From: Nitrospira sp. CG24D
GTDB taxonomy: Bacteria > Nitrospirota > Nitrospiria > Nitrospirales > Nitrospiraceae
NCBI GenBank assembly: GCA_002869855.2
Contig: NEWQ02000012.1
Location: 29,060-93,059 of the forward strand
Direction of reading: 5' to 3'
DNA length: 64,000 bases
The stretch's first letter is position 1; every line of letters begins with the position of its first letter. The position numbers and the translations under genes were made by a program. The notes beneath the pieces were generated by a model. The model searched no databases, was not told the origin of the DNA, and was given only the letters and a program-made list of their open reading frames with translations. This document shows, piece after piece, positions 61,218 to 64,000 of the stretch.

Positions 61218-61910
61218 TCAGCGCGCGAGCTTTTTTTTGATAACAGTCAGGTTCTCAGGGGTCGATCGCACCCGGACCGTGAGTCCCTCGGCATCATAGG
61301 CTTCGGACAAGATCCGCATCTTGGTGCGGATCTCTGCCATGACCCCTTGAGCCGTAAACGGAATCCGCAAGTCCTCATCGACCATGTCGCTCTCAAAGTA
61401 CCCCATGATGCGTTCACGTAACGCCTGCAGATCGTCCTTGCTTCTCGTGGAGAGAAAGAAGGCATCGGGATATTCCGCCTTCAGGGCCGCAAGCTCCTCC
61501 GGTCCCAGACGATCCCGTTTATTCAACACCAGGAGGCTGGGAACATCCGTGGCGCCGACTTCGGCTAAGACCTTCCGCGTGACCTCGAGTTGGGATCGAA
61601 AGGAGGGATCTGAGGCATCGACGACATACAACAACAGCGAGGCGCTGGCCGCTTCATCCAGCGTCGACTTGAACGACGCCACCAGGTCATGCGGGAGCTT
61701 TTTGATGAATCCCACCGTATCGCTCATGAGCACTTTGGGACGCGTGTCAGGATACAGGGGCCGGATCGTGGTATCGAGTGTGGCGAACAACTTGTCGGCC
61801 ACGAGCACATCGATGCCCGTCATCGCGCGCATCAGCGAGGATTTGCCGGCATTGGTGTACCCGACGAGGGCGACCGTCAATTCATGTTCCCGTCTCGCGC
61901 GCTGCCTCTT
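61218..61910 (-). pseudogene. hflX: hflX 3' fragment (GTPase domain without N-terminus)
   Basis: About 230 codons matching the HflX GTPase domain and C-terminal domain: RREHELTVALVGYTNAGKSS, G3 DTVGFIKKLP, G4 NKRD, and the end VRVRSTPENLTVIKKKLA. HflX normally has about 200 more residues, which form its ATP-binding N-terminal domain. In frame upstream the sequence runs antisense-like through the DUF429 gene, so the N-terminus is missing and no native start is present. The likely cause is a deletion that joined DUF429 and hflX. It is possibly expressed as an aberrant fusion from 62372, but I treat it as a pseudogene. Confidence 0.8.
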
Positions 61911-62391
61911 GAAGCAACCGGGAACGGTCAGCTCGCTTCTGTTTGGCAGAGAGAGTCTTTCTTGCCAGCGCACAAGCCACAGCATGTGGGAATGTCTCAA
62001 AACAAACTGGGCTCGATGACTGCCATTGTCCGTTAAACAATGGATAGCTAGGCTCGAGGCAGCGGTAGAGATCAGCTCCCTTAACCATCCAGCGATAGAA
62101 CGGGTGCGCCTCCCCCTTCGCCTGAGATGGTGTAGCAAAGGTATAGAGGCCTTCGGCGGCAAGCGCTCGCTCACAGGGCCGAGCTCGGCCAGTGAGACTC
62201 CATCGGCAGGGAGCATCAATGCCAACCACAGAAGCCTTGAGCCTCCGGCACCATGCAACGGCCTCCTGCGCAATACGCGTGGAGAGCTGCTCGCGGTATT
62301 GCCCGTCCTGGAGTGCGACGGCATGAAAGCCCTTCCTGGGACCACCGACATCAACTCCGACGACGATGGCACCAGGCTTGCGTTGATTCAT
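61882..62391 (-). CDS. DUF429 protein, 3' end lost at the hflX junction
   Basis: A 169-residue protein with the DUF429 RNase-H-like core: VVGVDVGGPRKGFHAVAL, SVVGIDAPCRW, PCERALAAEGL, and the segment KQKRADRSRLLQEAA, after which family members continue for about 70-90 more residues. Here the frame runs into the hflX sequence and stops after a few codons (RETGT). It overlaps the hflX fragment by 29 bases. It is likely non-functional, or a truncated but folded core. Confidence 0.75.
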   Translation of the reverse strand: MNQRKPGAIVVGVDVGGPRKGFHAVALQDGQYREQLSTRIAQEAVAWCRRLKASVVGIDAPCRWSLTGRARPCERALAAEGLYTFATPSQAKGEAHPFYRWMVKGADLYRCLEPSYPLFNGQWQSSSPVCFETFPHAVACALARKTLSAKQKRADRSRLLQEAARETGT

Positions 62392-62691
62392 ATCGATTCA
62401 AGCGCAAGACAAGACGCCGGGGACAGGTGCTTGTTCTCCCTCGTCAAGCATGCCGCCCCGTTGCACGACAAGTGTGCATTCACGGATTGAAAAGACTCCC
62501 GAGCCCTTTTAATTCGTCCCCTTTAATGCTTTTCGCACGCAACTTTCCACAAGGATTGAGTGATAGCGTCTGGTGGCACTGGTTCCCACTTTCCTTTGAT
62601 TGAATAGCTGGAGCGGACCTTGCCGTTTCCCATATGGCCAGAGAAACTCGTTGACGCAAGAGCCCGATGGCGGTCTCCTGTGCAGTCATAT
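62392..62691. repeat. Intergenic region with REP-like motifs
   Basis: GGGGACAGGTGC at 62419-62430 and, in opposite orientation, AAAGGGGACGAATTAAAA at about 62507-62525. These resemble the conserved ends of REP/RAYT-type elements in other bacteria. No transposase gene is seen. Confidence 0.5.
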
Positions 62692-63042
62692 TCATCTTGC
62701 GACCGAGACGACAAATACGACTTCTATACCAGCGGCTGTGATCCTGAAGAAACTTGTGGAGGAAGGGATGACGGTGCCGCCAGGTGCTGTAAACGATTTC
62801 TCGATGGTGTCCTCCTCAACCCACCCTTGGCTTATGAGGTAGGTGAGGTTGCTCTGCACCTCAGGTTGGGTCAGGCCGTGCGCAACCTTGAGTTCTTTCT
62901 TGACGTCGCTGATTTCGACGGCCGAACCTTTCTTGCCTCGGCTGCTCGTAGCATTCGTGTTACGGTCATAGAAATATTAAAGCATGATGCGACGAATATC
63001 ATTATTCGACGGCGGGACTCGGGCTGTTTTTCCCTTAGCCAT
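62692..63042 (-). pseudogene. Disrupted hypothetical gene with internal stop
   Basis: From ATG 63042 the frame reads MAKGKTARVPPSNNDIRRIM and then TAA at 62979-62977. After it the same frame continues for 95 codons (YFYDRN, then GKKGSAVEISDVKKELKV, NLTYLISQGWVEEDTIEKS, FFRITAAGIE) without another stop until 62694. The product looks like a small winged-helix-type protein; I do not recognise it exactly. The in-frame stop makes this a pseudogene unless it is read through. Confidence 0.7.
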
Positions 63043-63123
63043 AGCCCAACTCCTTCCCGCCTTCGCTGCCGTTTCGGAGGACAGGCAGGTTGGCGGCGAC
63101 CAGCTTCTCAGCTTCCGAACCAT

Positions 63124-64000
63124 TCACGATTTTCCCCGGCTTGGCCGTGATGTGCCACTCGATTCTCCGGCCAATTCCGCCTCGATCTCTTCCACCGTCG
63201 GCAGCGCCGAGCGCAGCTCCGTCGGCAGCGCCCGTGTCAGTTCATACGTGGAGATACCGATCGGCTTGTCGATGCCGGAAAAACTGTATTCAGCGAGCAG
63301 ATGATCCTTTGTCTGACACAGAATCAAGCCGATGGTCGGGGCGTCGGTCGCGTGCTTGAGCCGGTCGTTGACGACGTTGCAATAGAAGTTCAGCTTGCCG
63401 GCGTACTCGGGTTTGAACTTGCCCTTCTTCAAATCGATGACGATGAAGGCGCGCAGGCGTAGGTGGTAGAAGAGCAGGTCGATGTAGAAGTCTTCGTTGC
63501 CCACGTCAAGCCGATATTGCCGGCCGATAAAGGCAAAGCCCTGGCCGAGCTCGAGCAGGAATTTCTCCAGGTGGCGGACGAGTGCGGTTTCGAGTTCGCG
63601 TTCGTGGAACGGCTCGGTGAGGGTAAGAAAGTCGAAAATGTAGGGGTCTTTGAGCGTCTGTTGGACGAGATCGGACTGCGGTGTAGGGAGCATCGCGGCG
63701 AAGTTGGAAATGGCCTTGCCATGGCGAGCGTGTGCCTGCGCGTCGATTTGCAGGGCGAGGATGTTGCGGCTCCACCCGTTGGCGAGTGTCTGCTCCATGT
63801 ACCAGCGGCGCGTAGAAATATTTTTGATCTTTTCTATCAGGATAACGTGGTGTGCCCAAGGGACTGCCCAGAACACGCTCTCCTGCAAAAGTGCCACCGG
63901 TGGTGGCACTTTTGACTCGGTGTGAATTTGGGCCACAGGCTGTGTCACTTTTGAGGCAGGGGTGATTTGTGTCGCGGCCTGCGGTGAACTCGCAACCTGC
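63124..64000 (-). CDS. YhcG/DUF1016 PDDEXK nuclease-family protein (partial)
   Basis: The frame runs from base 64000 without a start in the window; GTG 63948 is only an internal codon. 292 residues are visible. The family text is clear: WYMEQTLANGWSRNILALQI, KDPYIFDFLTL, FLLELGQGFAFIGRQYRLDV, DFYIDLLFYHLRLRAFIVID (the PDDEXK core, D...D...K with DLKKGKF) and GKLNFYCNVV. Near the N-terminus, SKVTQPVAQIHTE and SKVPPPVALLQES look like an imperfect repeat over a 27-base hairpin. Proteins of this family are often linked to mobile or defence islands; function unproven. Confidence 0.88.
   Translation of the reverse strand, partial: QVASSPQAATQITPASKVTQPVAQIHTESKVPPPVALLQESVFWAVPWAHHVILIEKIKNISTRRWYMEQTLANGWSRNILALQIDAQAHARHGKAISNFAAMLPTPQSDLVQQTLKDPYIFDFLTLTEPFHERELETALVRHLEKFLLELGQGFAFIGRQYRLDVGNEDFYIDLLFYHLRLRAFIVIDLKKGKFKPEYAGKLNFYCNVVNDRLKHATDAPTIGLILCQTKDHLLAEYSFSGIDKPIGISTYELTRALPTELRSALPTVEEIEAELAGESSGTSRPSRGKS
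63887..63913. other. Perfect 12-base hairpin inside the DUF1016 gene
   Basis: Arms AAAAGTGCCACC and GGTGGCACTTTT around GGT. It looks like an intrinsic terminator embedded in coding sequence or a small inserted palindrome. A second CACTTTTGA occurs at about 63945. Confidence 0.6.

Noticed and set aside
61218..62372. Single 384-codon frame as a complete HflX
   Set aside because: Only the last ~230 codons match HflX; the first 150 are out-of-frame DUF429 sequence, so this is not a genuine start.
62620..63150. 176-codon plus-strand frame
   Set aside because: Antisense to the disrupted gene at 62692-63042, whose minus-strand product looks like a real protein apart from one stop.

Overview
The window reads as chromosomal DNA of a GC-rich Gram-negative bacterium, most likely Nitrospirota (a Nitrospira-like organism). 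This is inferred from the mixture of families: many tandem universal stress proteins (Usp), a DUF2934 protein, small zinc ribbons, a Tll0287-like haem protein, CHAT plus DUF928 proteins and a tiny lysine-rich histone-like peptide. No 16S rRNA or other taxonomic marker is present, so the assignment is inference. There is no rRNA, tRNA, CRISPR array or complete insertion sequence that I can see.

Layout. 1-5790 (minus strand) is a tightly packed run: Usp, cupredoxin, tandem Usp, DUF2934, an unknown protein, then NuoE-like, NuoF-like and the start of a molybdo-enzyme alpha subunit, best read as an NAD-linked formate dehydrogenase. 6060-9110 (plus) carries a 31-residue membrane peptide, a tandem Usp, an FmdB-type zinc ribbon, a small cytochrome c and an exported pentapeptide-repeat protein. 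9340-12240 holds a zinc ribbon, an alpha/beta hydrolase, an APS-kinase-like P-loop kinase and an aminoglycoside-phosphotransferase-like protein. 12516-15543 is an HPF-cold-shock fusion followed by a Lon-like protease. 15631-21739 is a heavy-metal RND efflux operon. 21806-24247 has an L,D-transpeptidase, two CBS-pair proteins and an exported protein. 24579-33422 is a transport block: Usp, P2-type ATPase, MacA-like adaptor, a frameshifted ABC permease and a P3B-type ATPase. 33467-37340 has a degenerate receiver, a Usp, the N-terminal stub of a Na/Ca exchanger and a CPA1 antiporter. 37374-40152 has a CHAT protein lacking its 5' end, with DUF928. 40390-48911 is a signalling block: sigma-54 promoter, two small membrane peptides, a ribbon-helix-helix protein, receiver-(PAS)5, an ABC-type binding protein, a histidine kinase and an NtrC-type regulator. 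49023-61047 is mostly envelope and hypothetical genes, including MtfA-SEC-C, an ATP-grasp ligase, Tim44-like, OPT transporter and the histone-like peptide. 61218-64000 is a scar region: an hflX 3' fragment fused to a DUF429 gene, REP-like motifs, a nonsense-disrupted gene and a YhcG/DUF1016 nuclease gene running off the edge.

The most coherent signal is regulatory. Six near-identical sigma-54 (-24/-12) promoters, with core GGCAT-N5-TTGC in five of them, sit immediately upstream of the Usp/formate dehydrogenase run, the small-peptide/Usp run, a zinc ribbon, the HPF-CSD/Lon operon, the exported protein before the CBS genes, and the small membrane peptide of the signalling block. A weaker seventh precedes another Usp gene. 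This suggests an RpoN-controlled stress or low-energy regulon, and an NtrC-type activator with its kinase lies in the same window. The second notable signal is a duplicated lysine-rich peptide locus. It has a covarying hairpin and a candidate minus-strand small RNA complementary to the peptide's translation start. Several junctions (hflX/DUF429, CHAT/antiporter, exchanger stub, permease frameshift) indicate recent gene loss and rearrangement.
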